NCBI RefSeq assembly: GCF_017377395.1
Contig: NZ_CP061800.1
Location: forward strand, 434,001 to 498,000
From: Desulfonema magnum
GTDB taxonomy: Bacteria > Desulfobacterota > Desulfobacteria > Desulfobacterales > 4be13
Length of the DNA stretch: 64,000 bases
Direction of reading: 5' to 3'
The notes under the pieces were generated by a model. It was given only the letters and a program-made list of their open reading frames with translations. It had not been told where the DNA came from and ran no database searches. Numbering within the stretch: the stretch's first letter is position 1; each line of letters begins with the position of its first letter. The position numbers were made by a program, and so were the translations under genes. Shown here piece by piece: positions 55,131 to 63,721 of this stretch.

Positions 55131-55334
55131 ATGGCACGTATTACCGTAGAAGATTGCCTGAAACGAGTTGAGAACCGATTTATACTGGTTCACGCAGTTG
55201 CAAAGCGTGTAAGACAGATACGCGAAGGATCCGAATATCTGGTGAATTCGCCAAAAAATGAAGATATTGTTGTTGCCCTGCGTGAGATTGCCGCAGGCAA
55301 GGTGAAGATATCTGTCGGAAACGACAAGAGATAA
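55131..55334 (+). CDS. rpoZ: RNA polymerase omega subunit
   Basis: 67 residues, matching omega: MARITVEDCLKRVENRFILVHAVAKRVRQIREG with the conserved NRFxLVxxAxxRxRQ block and VALREIAAGKV near the end. Omega assists assembly and stability of the polymerase. GGAGGT lies 9 bases before the ATG. It lies between greA and ttcA. Confidence 0.93.
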   Translation: MARITVEDCLKRVENRFILVHAVAKRVRQIREGSEYLVNSPKNEDIVVALREIAAGKVKISVGNDKR

Positions 55335-55398
55335 ACGGAGTTAATAGGAATTGTCATTTGCTACGGGTTCAGGGAGCAACAGATGACAAACCATAATA

Positions 55399-56154
55399 AT
55401 GTCTGGCGGCCATACATATAAAACTCTGAACAGGGCTGTTGGCAAAGCCCTTCATCACTATAATATGATATCGGACGGGGACCGGATCGCGGTAGGACTT
55501 TCCGGTGGAAAAGACAGTCTTACCCTGATGTGGATTTTAAACGAACGTCTCCCCCGTATCCCTATCAGTTATGAGTTGTTTGCCATTCACATTGATTCCG
55601 GATTTCCTCTTGTTACCGATGCCGACTCCGGAAACAAGAGGAAATCAGTTTCCCTTGAAAGCTATTCAGAGAAAATGGGATATCATATCCGGACAGAACA
55701 TACAGATTACGGTGTTCTGGCACACAGTTCCGAAAACCGGGAAAATCCCTGTTTCCTATGTTCCCGCTTACGGAGAAAACGTCTGTTTGAAATTGCAGAC
55801 GAACTCGGGTGTAACAAGCTGGCGCTGGGTCATCACAAGGACGACATAATTGAGACCCTGTTTCTGAATATGTGCTATGCCGGTGAAATCAGTACCATGG
55901 TCCCGTACCAGTCTTTTTTTGAAGACAAATTTACTATCATACGTCCCCTGGCCTTTGCAGATGAAGCTGTGATCAGACGTTTCGCAAGAACCCGGAATTT
56001 CCCGAACTTTGTGAATACATGCCCCAGTGCAAACGTTTCCAAACGACAGGAGATCAAAATGCTTTTAAAGCAGTTGTACAGAAGCAACAAAAAAATCAGG
56101 GGAAATATATTCAGAGCCATGAGCCATGTGAAACCGGAATATTTGTTAAAATAA
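55399..56154 (+). CDS. ttcA: tRNA 2-thiocytidine biosynthesis protein TtcA-like
   Basis: 251 residues, PP-loop ATPase of the TtcA/TtuA group. The PP-loop is VGLSGGKDSLTLMW (~residues 31-45). A CXXC pair in NPCFLCSRLRRKRLFEIADELGCNKLALGHHKDDIIETLFLN (~residues 116-158) is the TtcA signature, and a later conserved Cys is in NTCPSAN (~residue 212). In TtcA these Cys bind an Fe-S cluster used to thiolate cytidine 32 of tRNA. No ribosome site is obvious before the ATG at 55399. Other substrates within the group cannot be excluded. Confidence 0.85.
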   Translation: MSGGHTYKTLNRAVGKALHHYNMISDGDRIAVGLSGGKDSLTLMWILNERLPRIPISYELFAIHIDSGFPLVTDADSGNKRKSVSLESYSEKMGYHIRTEHTDYGVLAHSSENRENPCFLCSRLRRKRLFEIADELGCNKLALGHHKDDIIETLFLNMCYAGEISTMVPYQSFFEDKFTIIRPLAFADEAVIRRFARTRNFPNFVNTCPSANVSKRQEIKMLLKQLYRSNKKIRGNIFRAMSHVKPEYLLK

Positions 56155-56333
56155 TCTCCGGTAGCAGATGACCAACTAAATTCTGACGGGCATAAAACAA
56201 TTTTTCAACATGATTTCGGATTTTCTGAATTTTTCTCACCCCTCGGAACTTATTGGGTCATGTGGCAGTTTGTGCCTGATTCATTATGCGGCGCAAAACA
56301 CAAAACAAATAAAAAAAATTATAAGCCTCAGTC

Positions 56334-57113
56334 ATGATAGATATTCAAAACCAGCGTGATTATCGCAATATACCGATAGATAAGGTGGGGATAAAAAATC
56401 TCAGATATCCCATAACAGTTCTGGACCGGAAAAACGGCTTTCAGCATACTGTAGCCTCAATAAACATGTTTGTTGATCTGCCCGACAAATATAAGGGAAC
56501 GCATATGAGCCGCTTTGTGGAAATGCTTCATTTGTTCCGTCCGGAAGTTTCTTTAAAAAAATTTTCAGAGATACTTGAGCAGATGAAAACCTATTTAAAT
56601 GCGGCTTCCGCGCATATGGAAGTGAGTTTTCCCTATTTTATGGAGAAAAAGGCCCCGGTCAGCGCTTCTCCGGGACTGATGGACTATACATGCAGCCTTA
56701 TCGGATCAAGCGATCCTTATGGCAAAATTGATCTTATGTCAGAAGTTGTTGTTCCGATTACGTCCGTGTGTCCGTGTTCAAAGGAAATCAGTGACCAGGG
56801 CGCACATAATCAACGCGGAGAGGTTCGGCTCAGAACGCGGTTCAAAAAATTCATATGGATAGAAGATATGATCGAACTGGTGGAGCGATGCGCGTCATGT
56901 GAAGTCTATTCGGTGTTAAAACGTGTTGATGAAAAATGCGTCACGGAAAAAGGGTACGGCAACCCCAAATTTGTGGAAGATATTGTCCGGGATGTTGCCC
57001 AGGAACTGAAAGAAGATGATAATATCACCTGGTTTGCCGTAAGCGCTGAAAATTTTGAATCCATTCATAATCACAGCGCATATGGCTTTATTACAGACGG
57101 CAAGAAACCTTAG
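56334..57113 (+). CDS. folE2: GTP cyclohydrolase IB (FolE2)
   Basis: 259 residues, type IB GTP cyclohydrolase, which makes dihydroneopterin triphosphate from GTP as first step of folate or tetrahydrobiopterin-type synthesis, using various metals. Family features are DVQN-like start (MIDIQNQRDYRNIPIDKVGIKNLRYPI), FVDLPDKYKGTHMSRFVEML (~residues 45-65), catalytic Cys in TSVCPCSKEISDQGAHNQRGEV (~residue 146) and NFESIHNHSAYGFI near the end. Independent gene; the next gene is on the other strand. Confidence 0.94.
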   Translation: MIDIQNQRDYRNIPIDKVGIKNLRYPITVLDRKNGFQHTVASINMFVDLPDKYKGTHMSRFVEMLHLFRPEVSLKKFSEILEQMKTYLNAASAHMEVSFPYFMEKKAPVSASPGLMDYTCSLIGSSDPYGKIDLMSEVVVPITSVCPCSKEISDQGAHNQRGEVRLRTRFKKFIWIEDMIELVERCASCEVYSVLKRVDEKCVTEKGYGNPKFVEDIVRDVAQELKEDDNITWFAVSAENFESIHNHSAYGFITDGKKP

Positions 57114-57183
57114 ACTTTGTTTGTCCATTTTTGCGAGGAACACGCCAATGACCGTGTGTTTGGCGGCGGTCACGAGTGGTATT

Positions 57184-58383
57184 TCACGGCAGAGCTTTCT
57201 GTAATTTTGACATGATGCCATGGGTTGATTTCCGAGGTGTGTTCAGCATCAAGACAAACCGGTACAATTCTCCGTTTTTGTCTTCAATATAGCCTGCTCT
57301 TGTTTTGACGCGGCTGAGGCTCCCGGTTTTATAGTATTCGTTGCCCTCATGGCGCATGAGTGTGTGATAAGGCTCGAATGTCTCAAGAAATTTGTATAAA
57401 TCTTTTGCAGAAATCTTGTTTTTTCTCGATATTCCGGAGCCTTCGGTAATTCGGATATTTTCTGTCTTCAGAATATTCTTTGCATAAGCTGACGCCGCGT
57501 GAACGCCTTTGGCCAAAGTTCCCGGTGGACCATAAACTTTTGCGCCCATAGTGACGAACACTTGGTTTGCGATAAAATTATTAGAATATTCAAGAAGTTT
57601 TTTTATGACATCCTCCATGGAAAACCGTGAAGTGTATTTGAAAATAAGCGTGTCGTTTTGTTTGTCAATTCTTCCCAGTCTTATCTTCCCTTCTGATTTT
57701 ATCCCTTGTTTTTTCAGAAAATATTGAAAAAGATGTCCTGCATAAAGAGTAATTTCATCCTGTTCCTGAGAAAACACCACCCGTTCCTTTTTCAGCCCGT
57801 ATTTCTTTATTTTTTTTAATGCAAACGGTAAAAGAGGAGTCTGAGGCTCGGCACTCACATACCCCCCGTTTTTTTGCTTGGCATAAACCGTATTGAAATT
57901 GACACACAATGCACCGTTCGGCGAATCATATGGATTCAGTGTTGTTGTGACTCCGGGAATAATGATCGGGTCAAAATATGAATTATCCAAAACAAGATCA
58001 TTAAATTGTTGAATTTTTCCACCAAGGGTTTCGGATAGTTCAGCCAGAATTTCCGAGATCAGAAGGGGATCGCCATATCCCTTTATTTTCAGGTTTGAAT
58101 CGTTGTCCATATAAAATTCAGTGACAAACCTGAAATCCTGTCCCAGATAATGAAGTCCTGCAAGAGATGTGAATATTTTCAATGTGGAAGCAGGAATCAG
58201 ATCGTTATCCGCGTTTTTGGAAAGCAGGACATTGCCCCGGGAGTCCGTAACCAGTATGGCATCTTTCTTTCCGATGAATTTTTTTATGTGATTTAATTTT
58301 CCGGCCCAAAGGACTTCCGGTTGTCCGAGGAACATAAAACAGAAAAAAGCCATCCATATGATGTAATTTTTTTTCAGCATCAT
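57184..58383 (-). CDS. dacB: D-alanyl-D-alanine carboxypeptidase/endopeptidase (PBP4, S13 family)
   Basis: 399 residues, periplasmic penicillin-binding protein that trims peptidoglycan cross-bridges. A signal peptide spans residues 1-27 (NYIIWMAFFCFMFLGQPEVLWA). The three active-site motifs are STLK (ASTLKIFTSLAG, ~residue 65), SNN (YSNNFIANQ, ~residue 270) and KTGS (EYYKTGSLSRVKTRAG, ~residue 355). It starts one base after the dtd stop and has GGAGAG upstream, so the two are cotranscribed. Shorter than E. coli DacB because domain II insertion is small. Confidence 0.92.
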   Translation of the reverse strand: MMLKKNYIIWMAFFCFMFLGQPEVLWAGKLNHIKKFIGKKDAILVTDSRGNVLLSKNADNDLIPASTLKIFTSLAGLHYLGQDFRFVTEFYMDNDSNLKIKGYGDPLLISEILAELSETLGGKIQQFNDLVLDNSYFDPIIIPGVTTTLNPYDSPNGALCVNFNTVYAKQKNGGYVSAEPQTPLLPFALKKIKKYGLKKERVVFSQEQDEITLYAGHLFQYFLKKQGIKSEGKIRLGRIDKQNDTLIFKYTSRFSMEDVIKKLLEYSNNFIANQVFVTMGAKVYGPPGTLAKGVHAASAYAKNILKTENIRITEGSGISRKNKISAKDLYKFLETFEPYHTLMRHEGNEYYKTGSLSRVKTRAGYIEDKNGELYRFVLMLNTPRKSTHGIMSKLQKALP

Positions 58384-58384
58384 T

Positions 58385-58825
58385 TTATTTACTCTCCACT
58401 ATCAGCGTTACGGGCCCGTCATTGATTAATGAGACATCCATCATGGCGCGGAACTGACCTGTCTGAACAGAAATTCCTTTTTGCCGGACCTGTGTTACAA
58501 AATATTCATAAAGTTCATTGGCCTTGTCCGGTCCGGCCGCGTTGATAAATGAGGGACGCCGTCCTTTCCGGCAGTCCCCCAATAAGGTGAACTGGGATAC
58601 CACAAGCATCTCTCCGCCAGTTTCAAGCAGGGATTTGTTCATTTTACCAGCTTCATCTTCAAAAATTCTCAGATTCACGATTTTCTCTGTAAGATAATCC
58701 GCTTCTTTGGCAGTGTCTTCCTTTGCCACCCCGAGAAGCACCATCAGTCCCCTGCTAATTTTTCCGACAACCTCGTTATCTACGGATACGGCACTTTCTT
58801 TTACTCTTTGGATTACTGCACGCAT
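58385..58825 (-). CDS. dtd: D-aminoacyl-tRNA deacylase
   Basis: 146 residues, the cytosolic proofreading enzyme that hydrolyses D-aminoacyl- and glycyl-tRNA(Ala). Conserved [16 protein letters not shown] start, [17 protein letters not shown] (~residues 76-93) and the cross-subunit [12 protein letters not shown] end containing the Gly-cisPro motif. GGGAGAG lies ~10 bases before the ATG. First gene of the dtd-dacB pair. Confidence 0.95.
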   Translation of the reverse strand: MRAVIQRVKESAVSVDNEVVGKISRGLMVLLGVAKEDTAKEADYLTEKIVNLRIFEDEAGKMNKSLLETGGEMLVVSQFTLLGDCRKGRRPSFINAAGPDKANELYEYFVTQVRQKGISVQTGQFRAMMDVSLINDGPVTLIVESK

Positions 58826-58885
58826 GATTGAATATCTCTCCCAAATCAGCCGACGCCTTCATTTGGGATTCACCTGATGGCAAAT

Positions 58886-59031
58886 AAGTACCTAACCATA
58901 AGTTTTCTATATTTACCCGGGGAAGAAACCCGGCTTTTTTCCGGAATGATCCGCCGCCCGTGAAGGAAAAACCCGGGTTTCTCAGCCGCCTCGGAAAAAA
59001 AGATGTATGAAAAACTGTTGCTCAGGTACTT
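58886..59031. repeat. AAGTACC-ended MITE-like repeat, 146 bp
   Basis: Left AAGTACCTAACCATAAGTTT and, read from the right, AAGTACCTGAGCAACAGTTT. It is inverted relative to 22354-22490 and shares the GAAACCCGG/CCGGGTTTC hairpin and GGCGG core. The 58826-59241 gap holds this, a CCTGCTTTCGCAGGAATGAC copy at ~59099-59120, and no gene. Confidence 0.75.
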
Positions 59032-59241
59032 AACTTACCGAGCTGTTCTCGGCCGTTCCCTGCGTGATCTTGTCAGCTATAATTCCATGAGCTGTGGATT
59101 CCTGCTTTCGCAGGAATGACAAAAACTTGATGATCGGGTATAAAAACTATTTTTCGCACGCTGGAAAAAAAAATAAAATTTTTTACACTCCTCTGTAACG
59201 CGGGCCGAGAACACGGCCTGTCACAGAGAAGATCATCACAA

Positions 59242-59895
59242 CTATTCGTACCAGGTAAAAATTTCAGACAATGGCTCCCGGTCTGTTTTAAAATCATTGG
59301 CAGGCGAAGCTTCATCCGCATATCCCAGGGAAATCGCCAGCACAATTTCCTTTTCTTCCGGAATACTGAGTACATCCGCAATATCATCCGCATACGCGGT
59401 GATAAGTCCGATGGGACAGGTCCCCAGTCCTTTGGCATGAGCCGCCAGAAGCAAATAAGACACAGACAGCCCCACATCCAGATATCGTATTTGAGGGAAC
59501 ACCCTGTCTATGGTGACAATAATGGCAACAGGTGCGCCGTAAAAAGAACAGCTCCCTTTCTCAACAAATTCATTAAACGGCAGGTTCAGTTTGGAAACCT
59601 GCGGTTCCATGGCCTTCAATGCTTTGCTGCCTCTTTTGGAAAACCTTTCGGGCAGCGGTGCGGATGTTCCGGGACCACAGGAGACATCACGTTCAGCGTG
59701 AACTTTCTGAAGACGGCGAACCAGCCGGTCCTTTTCTTCGCCATAAGTGACCACAAATTCCCAGGGTTGCAGGTTAATCGCCGAAGGGGCCAGACCTGCG
59801 TATTTAAAAATTTCTTCTATGTCAGCACGGGAAACAGGCTTGTCCAGATAAGCCCTGGCGCTTTTTCTTTGTTTCATCGCTGAAAATATATCCAT
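59242..59895 (-). CDS. Nitroreductase-family FMN protein
   Basis: 217 residues, nitroreductase fold (FMN-dependent oxidoreductase, usually dimeric). N-terminus FSAMKQRKSARAYLDKPVSRADIEEIFKYAGLAPSAINLQPWEFVVTYG carries the FMN-binding R-S-x-R and APSxxNxQPW. Also AHAKGLGTCPIGL (~residue 150) and the C-terminal EIVLAISLGYADE are FMN/dimer elements. The ATG 59895 is chosen because AAGGAAG lies 6 bases upstream. The substrate cannot be predicted; such enzymes reduce quinones, nitro compounds or dehydrogenate metabolites. Single gene. Confidence 0.88.
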   Translation of the reverse strand: MDIFSAMKQRKSARAYLDKPVSRADIEEIFKYAGLAPSAINLQPWEFVVTYGEEKDRLVRRLQKVHAERDVSCGPGTSAPLPERFSKRGSKALKAMEPQVSKLNLPFNEFVEKGSCSFYGAPVAIIVTIDRVFPQIRYLDVGLSVSYLLLAAHAKGLGTCPIGLITAYADDIADVLSIPEEKEIVLAISLGYADEASPANDFKTDREPLSEIFTWYE

Positions 59896-59963
59896 CAGAC
59901 ACTTCCTTTCCAAAACCATCAGACTTCATTGGAAATAAAAATCAGCGTCGCGAAAACGGACAT

Positions 59964-60049
59964 CCGGAGTCAAACTTGCAGTTTGGCAAGGTGTGTCTCC
60001 GCCGGAGAAATCCAGGAACTTCGCCAAACTGCGAGTTTGGCACTCCGGA
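59964..60049. repeat. CCGGAGT...CACTCCGG palindrome
   Basis: Bounded by ATCCGGAGTCAAACTTGCAG and TTTGGCACTCCGGAT, with two inner hairpins. Same family as 26161-26234 and 54165-54250. It sits between the nitroreductase gene and the 119-residue gene. Confidence 0.85.
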
Positions 60050-60110
60050 TGTCCGGCCGCTTATTTCCGATCATGTCTGTTTATTCACATGAGTTTGATT
60101 GTGTGATTTG

Positions 60111-60470
60111 TTACGCCAACCGGGTCTTGGGTATATGCTCAACCCATACTTCCTCATCAAATACCTCGGCCAGTTTATCTGAGAGGGAGTCCATGTCTGC
60201 CATGTCTTTTGTTTCCACCACCAAATGATAATCATCCAGAATTTTCAGCTTACCATACGGCCGGATTGTATCAATGGTCAGATAAACATCAGCCGAAAAC
60301 CAGCCCTTCATACGACGAAGCAGTTCCTCTCCTCCCGGGGGACGCTCTATCACCAAATCCACCTGCCGGTGCTTTGCTTCCCAGCCAAGCGCGGCAGGTC
60401 TCCGAACCACGGGACGGACCGGGTCATGGACCGCGGCGCATTTGAACCATAAGACAGCTCTTTCCACCAT
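60111..60470 (-). CDS. Conserved-looking 119-residue protein, function unknown
   Basis: Begins VERAVLWFKCAAVHDPVRPVVRRPAALGWEAKHRQVDLVIERPPGGEELLRRMKGW; later parts have DVYLTIDTIRPYGKLKILDDYHLVVETKDM and a short helical end. Alpha/beta composition, no signal peptide or membrane segment. A strong ribosome site (AGGAGG) lies just before the ATG 60470, so translation is very likely. No family was recognised. A longer upstream frame to 60515 has no such site. Confidence 0.65.
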   Translation of the reverse strand: MVERAVLWFKCAAVHDPVRPVVRRPAALGWEAKHRQVDLVIERPPGGEELLRRMKGWFSADVYLTIDTIRPYGKLKILDDYHLVVETKDMADMDSLSDKLAEVFDEEVWVEHIPKTRLA

Positions 60471-60675
60471 TCCTCCTTGTGACTTATACCATCCATTAAA
60501 AAAATAACCTGTCATAAGATGTCATTTCTGTGAAAGCAGAAATGATATGGCAGGCGATATTTTATGATCGGTATTGTAATTATAAATAATATTAGTATGT
60601 TTTAAATAAAAATAGAAAATTATTTTTTAAACAGCTTAAATTAAGTGACAGATCCTGCGGCGAATCCGGAAAAAA

Positions 60676-60715
60676 ACTAAGTTTTTTGAAAAGCCTCAGT
60701 TTTTTTTTTAACCTG
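60676..60715 (-). terminator. Intrinsic terminator after arsS
   Basis: Read on the minus strand, AAACTGAG pairs with CTTAGTTT, and a run of T follows. Confidence 0.6.
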
Positions 60716-61675
60716 TAACTCAGGTCTTAATGGCTCCGCCTCATGTGAATCCGGATCCGGCCGTGCAGGTATAACAATGATCCGCCACAGCAATATGACT
60801 GCCCGGCTCCGGAGGTCCCGGCATCTCGGATATATGGATTTTCTGTCCTCCCATACAAAGCCCCCTGGCCAAATTAAAATCACAATCATAAAGATGGAAA
60901 CAGAAACAAGCGTCCGGCACATGAGCTTGTCAATGGCACAGGGATTAAAAGCAGAGAAGAGTTTGTCCATATATCTGTCAAAATTTCCGGACATCACAAG
61001 CCACTCACGAAACCGTCCCAGGGGAACATTGGCGAAACTAAACAGATTATTAAAAACAATGCCCCATTTTTTATCTAAAATCTTGCGGAATCTTTTTTCC
61101 GTGTCAGTCTGCGACGGAGGAAGAAATGCGCCGGTAGGATTGGAGACCAGATTGAGTTTCAGACCGGTTCCTTCTTTTCCGTAGCCCATGGCGTTCAGTT
61201 TCCTGAGAGCATCAATACTTTTTTCAAAAATGCCTTTTCCTCGCTGTGAATCTGCCTGCGCCTCATTTAAAGAAGGAAAAGACGCGACAATGATCACACG
61301 ATGGGATTTGAATACATTCCTCAGATAATCTCTTTTGCCGTCATTCAAAGCGGAGAGATTGGAACGAAGCATAATCCGTGAGGCAAGAGGAGAAATTTCT
61401 TCAATAAAACGGACAAGATTCGGGTTGAGTTCAGGCGCGCCGCCAGTGATATCTATTACTTCAAAATGACTTCTCCGGGCATAAGAGATCACTTCCCGGA
61501 CAGTTTCCGAGTCCATGTTCTCCCTGCGACCGGGACCCGCACTGAGATGACAATGTCGGCATGTCTGATTGCAGAGAAAACCGAGATTCACCTGTAATGT
61601 GGCGGTTTGTTCCCGGACTAACCGGATACCTTGACTTAACAGGGTCTGGTTGAAAGGTTGTGTGGTCATGATCAC
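60677..61675 (-). CDS. arsS: ArsS-type radical SAM protein, C-terminus out of frame
   Basis: Radical SAM/Cys-rich protein of the arsenosugar pathway, which adds the adenosyl moiety to dimethylarsinoyl compounds. The radical SAM cluster site is CNQTCRHCHLSAGP (~residues 34-47). The N-terminal ~270 residues match the family through NPCAIDKLMCRTLVSV. After that the frame reads hydrophobic nonsense (SIFMIVILIWPGGF...). The family C-terminus (HLYDCDFNLARGLCMGG...ADHCYTCTAGSG) is encoded in another frame at about 60720-60888, so a frame change (about a 10-base loss by my comparison) has occurred near 60886-60890. In that frame a UGA falls where the family has Cys, suggesting selenocysteine. A GTG start overlaps the upstream stop (GTGA); ATG 61669 is an alternative. 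Confidence 0.85.
   Translation of the reverse strand: MIMTTQPFNQTLLSQGIRLVREQTATLQVNLGFLCNQTCRHCHLSAGPGRRENMDSETVREVISYARRSHFEVIDITGGAPELNPNLVRFIEEISPLASRIMLRSNLSALNDGKRDYLRNVFKSHRVIIVASFPSLNEAQADSQRGKGIFEKSIDALRKLNAMGYGKEGTGLKLNLVSNPTGAFLPPSQTDTEKRFRKILDKKWGIVFNNLFSFANVPLGRFREWLVMSGNFDRYMDKLFSAFNPCAIDKLMCRTLVSVSIFMIVILIWPGGFVWEDRKSIYPRCRDLRSRAVILLWRIIVIPARPDPDSHEAEPLRPELQVKKKTEAFQKT
60700..60743 (-). promoter_or_regulatory. Candidate Sec-UGA and SECIS-like hairpin in the arsS tail
   Basis: In the alternative frame the tail reads CYTCTAGSGFT-UGA-GGAIKT-stop, with UGA at 60743-60741. About 16 bases after it, ACCTG-AGTTA-CAGGT forms a small stem-loop with a GT-containing loop, at a distance suited to bacterial SECIS elements. 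The family has a Cys-Gly-Gly at this point, and selenocysteine members are known. Because the gene is also frameshifted, the insertion may no longer be used. Confidence 0.45.
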
Positions 61676-62004
61676 ATAGATAATTTTTCAGCAATATTTC
61701 GCATCTGAATTCCGTGAACAAGGGATGACCCGCCTCGTATGGCCGTCACAACGTGAACCGCTTCTGTCATTTCAGCCAGATTGGAACCTTTTTCCAGACA
61801 TGCCTGCGTATAGGCGTCAATGCAGTAAGGACACTGTACAGCATGTGCCACGGCCAGAGCTATGAGCGATTTTTCTCTCTCTGTGAGTTCGCCTTCGGCA
61901 AATACAGCGTTGTAGTATTCAAAAAACTTCTTGGCCAATTCAGGGGCATCTTTCCCAATTTCATCGAATTTCGGAAGGTCTTCTGGTTTGTAATATGTTT
62001 CCAT
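61672..62004 (-). CDS. Arsenosugar-associated AhpD/carboxymuconolactone decarboxylase-like protein
   Basis: 110 residues, all-alpha AhpD fold: METYYKPEDLPKFDEIGKDAPELAKKFFEYYNAVF, then the redox site AHAVQCPYCIDAYTQACLEKG with CXXC (~residues 57-60) and VHVVTAIRGGSSLVHGIQMRNIAEK. This short form is typically encoded next to arsS and annotated as a peroxidase-related partner of arsenosugar synthesis. The ATG at 62004 (GGAAA ahead) is taken; longer frames run into repeats. Its stop overlaps the arsS start as GTGA. arsM was not seen in the window. Confidence 0.88.
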   Translation of the reverse strand: METYYKPEDLPKFDEIGKDAPELAKKFFEYYNAVFAEGELTEREKSLIALAVAHAVQCPYCIDAYTQACLEKGSNLAEMTEAVHVVTAIRGGSSLVHGIQMRNIAEKLSM

Positions 62005-62059
62005 TGCTAATTTTTCCTTTCGAATCAGAGCATACAGGTTGGATGTCATTTCTTTGTTT

Positions 62060-62257
62060 TCCTCGTTCCCTCGCTTCGCATTCGGGACAGCGCACGGAAT
62101 CATGAGACCGGGACGCGAAGCGTCCCCTCTGCATTCCCACGCAAAGCGTGGGAACGAGTTCAATCATGAGACCGGGACGGAAGCGTCCCCTCTGCATTCC
62201 CACGCAAAGCGTGGGAACGAGTTCAACGAGTTCAACGAGTTCAACGAGTTCAACGAG
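62060..62257. repeat. Two 64-bp CGTTCCCACG-type repeats plus (ACGAGTTCA)n
   Basis: The unit CATGAGACCGGGACG...CCCACGCAAAGCGTGGGAACG occurs at 62101 and 62165 (64-bp period). It is followed by about five tandem copies of the 9-mer ACGAGTTCA (62218-62257). Each unit holds an inverted repeat of the 48776 family. Confidence 0.85.
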
Positions 62258-62305
62258 ATCGTCAATCCGACCTTTTTCCCAAAACCATAACCAAGTCATT
62301 CTGCT

Positions 62306-62980
62306 TTAAACTTCTTTTTTGATTTTTTTGATCTTATCTTCAAGCGGGTCCAACTCCTTTTCCCGTCCGAACTTCCGAAGTTCTTCCCGCAGTTTGTCAA
62401 GCTCCTCTTTTAGTTTGGGCAACACTTCTTTCCGTATCTTTTCCTGAACAGATTTCCCTGACTGTTTCATATCCTCGGCCAGTTCATCTAATTCTTTTTC
62501 AAGTGCTTTGAAATCTTCGCTTTCCGGAACGCCGCTCAGGTCTTCCAAAAACTGATCAAACCCGTTTTTAAGGGTTTCAACTCCCTTGTCAAACTTACCC
62601 AATACCTGATCAAAGAACGCCAAAGCTCTGGTGCTTCCGTCAATGACAGCGCCGTCTTGCAGAGGTTCTCCGTCTTTCTGAGACAGATTTATTTCAATGG
62701 CCTTTTTTTCATTATCCCGGGGGTCCGTTATAATGTAAAATTTGGAATGCTCTGTGGCAGCGTTTGCAAAGTCTTTTCGGATCGCCACACTGGCCAGGTA
62801 ATCTCCATCTGCCGTATAAACAACATCCGTTACATTACCGATATGATTGTTTTCAAAAAATACGCGGTCTCCCTGTTTCAGCCCCTGAATTTGGTCGTAT
62901 CGGATTTTGAGACGAAGGCCATCTTCACACCCCAAAAATAACAGTGACAGCGCCGTTAATATTAAAATTTTTTTAACCAT
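62306..62980 (-). CDS. Lipoprotein with MlaD/Mce-like segment and coiled coil
   Basis: 224 residues. Signal peptide with lipobox LSLLFLGCEDG (Cys ~20). A short beta-rich part follows: RYDQIQGLKQGDRVFFENNHIGNVTDVVYTADGDYLASVAIRKDF, which recalls the Mce/MlaD lipid-binding barrel (G-x-V-x-D pattern). From residue ~130 it is highly charged, helical and coiled-coil (LEKELDELAEDMKQSGKSVQEKIRKEVLPKLKEELDKLREELRKF). AGGAGG lies 9 bases before the ATG at 62980; a longer frame to 63259 reads through the GTAGGGTGGGT repeats. Probable outer-envelope lipoprotein; lipid trafficking is only suggested. Confidence 0.75.
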   Translation of the reverse strand: MVKKILILTALSLLFLGCEDGLRLKIRYDQIQGLKQGDRVFFENNHIGNVTDVVYTADGDYLASVAIRKDFANAATEHSKFYIITDPRDNEKKAIEINLSQKDGEPLQDGAVIDGSTRALAFFDQVLGKFDKGVETLKNGFDQFLEDLSGVPESEDFKALEKELDELAEDMKQSGKSVQEKIRKEVLPKLKEELDKLREELRKFGREKELDPLEDKIKKIKKEV

Positions 62981-63001
62981 AACAAATCCTCCTATGTTGA
63001 G

Positions 63002-63264
63002 ACTGGCAGGCGATTTCCAATAATAAGGGAACTCAAAATAAAATGTAGGGTGGGTGAAGCGAAGCGCAACCCACCGCACTGGCAGGTGATTTCCAATAAT
63101 AAGGGAACTCGAAATAAAATGTAGGGTGGGTGAAGCGAAGCGCAACCCACCGCACTGGCAGGTGATTTCCAATAATAAGGGAACTCGAAATAAAATGTAG
63201 GGTGGGTGAAGCGAAGCGCAACCCACCTTGTGCGGTGGGTTGCGCTTCGCTTCACCCACCCTAC
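63002..63264. repeat. Tandem 76-bp units carrying the GTAGGGTGGGT palindrome
   Basis: Three near-identical units start at 63002, 63078 and 63154 (ACTGGCAGGCGATTTCCAAT). The first two carry only the half palindrome, and the third runs into the full palindrome ending at 63264. It abuts the lipoprotein start region. Frames across it are periodicity artefacts. Confidence 0.9.
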
Positions 63265-63426
63265 CGGGTATTCAGTTCGTGGTTCCGCCTGAACGCGGAA
63301 CCACAAACTGAAATGTTTATCGGGGCAGGCACCCGTTATTTTTCATAACCTGAATCTGCCATATATTTTTATATTACATCTTATTGCCAATAAGCAAGCT
63401 GAAAAAAACGTTTGATCATAAATATT

Positions 63427-63519
63427 AAACGCTCATGAAAAACCCGGGTTTTTCGCTCCCGGTTATGAAAATATTCTCAGATACCCCCCGGGTTTTCAAA
63501 ATATATTCTCACGGTAAAA
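63427..63519 (+). repeat. ~95-bp dispersed repeat, copy 4
   Basis: Starts AAACGCTCATGAAAAACCCG and ends TTCTCACGGTAAAA; same family as 11145, 19914 and 20435. The 63265-64000 region has no gene. Confidence 0.8.
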
Positions 63520-63721
63520 AACTGTCCAAACAAACAATAAACATTCATCTGATAGATGAATATTCAGATATTAAATAAAAATTCATTTATCAAATAATAT
63601 TCATATTTTTATCTGATATTGAGAATTCTTCCGGATATCGCTTTTTACACCCCTTTTTTCTTCAGATTTATCAGGGCATGACAAAAAATATGCGTTTTTT
63701 ATTCGTGAAATCAATATGTTT

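Noticed and set aside
62060..62257. Protein-coding start of the AhpD-like gene upstream at 62163
   Set aside because: The extra 53 residues are encoded by the repeat units; the family start MET-YYKP with a ribosome site is at 62004.
62981..63259. N-terminal extension of the lipoprotein
   Set aside because: It reads through tandem GTAGGGTGGGT repeats; AGGAGG and a lipoprotein signal sequence fix the start at 62980.
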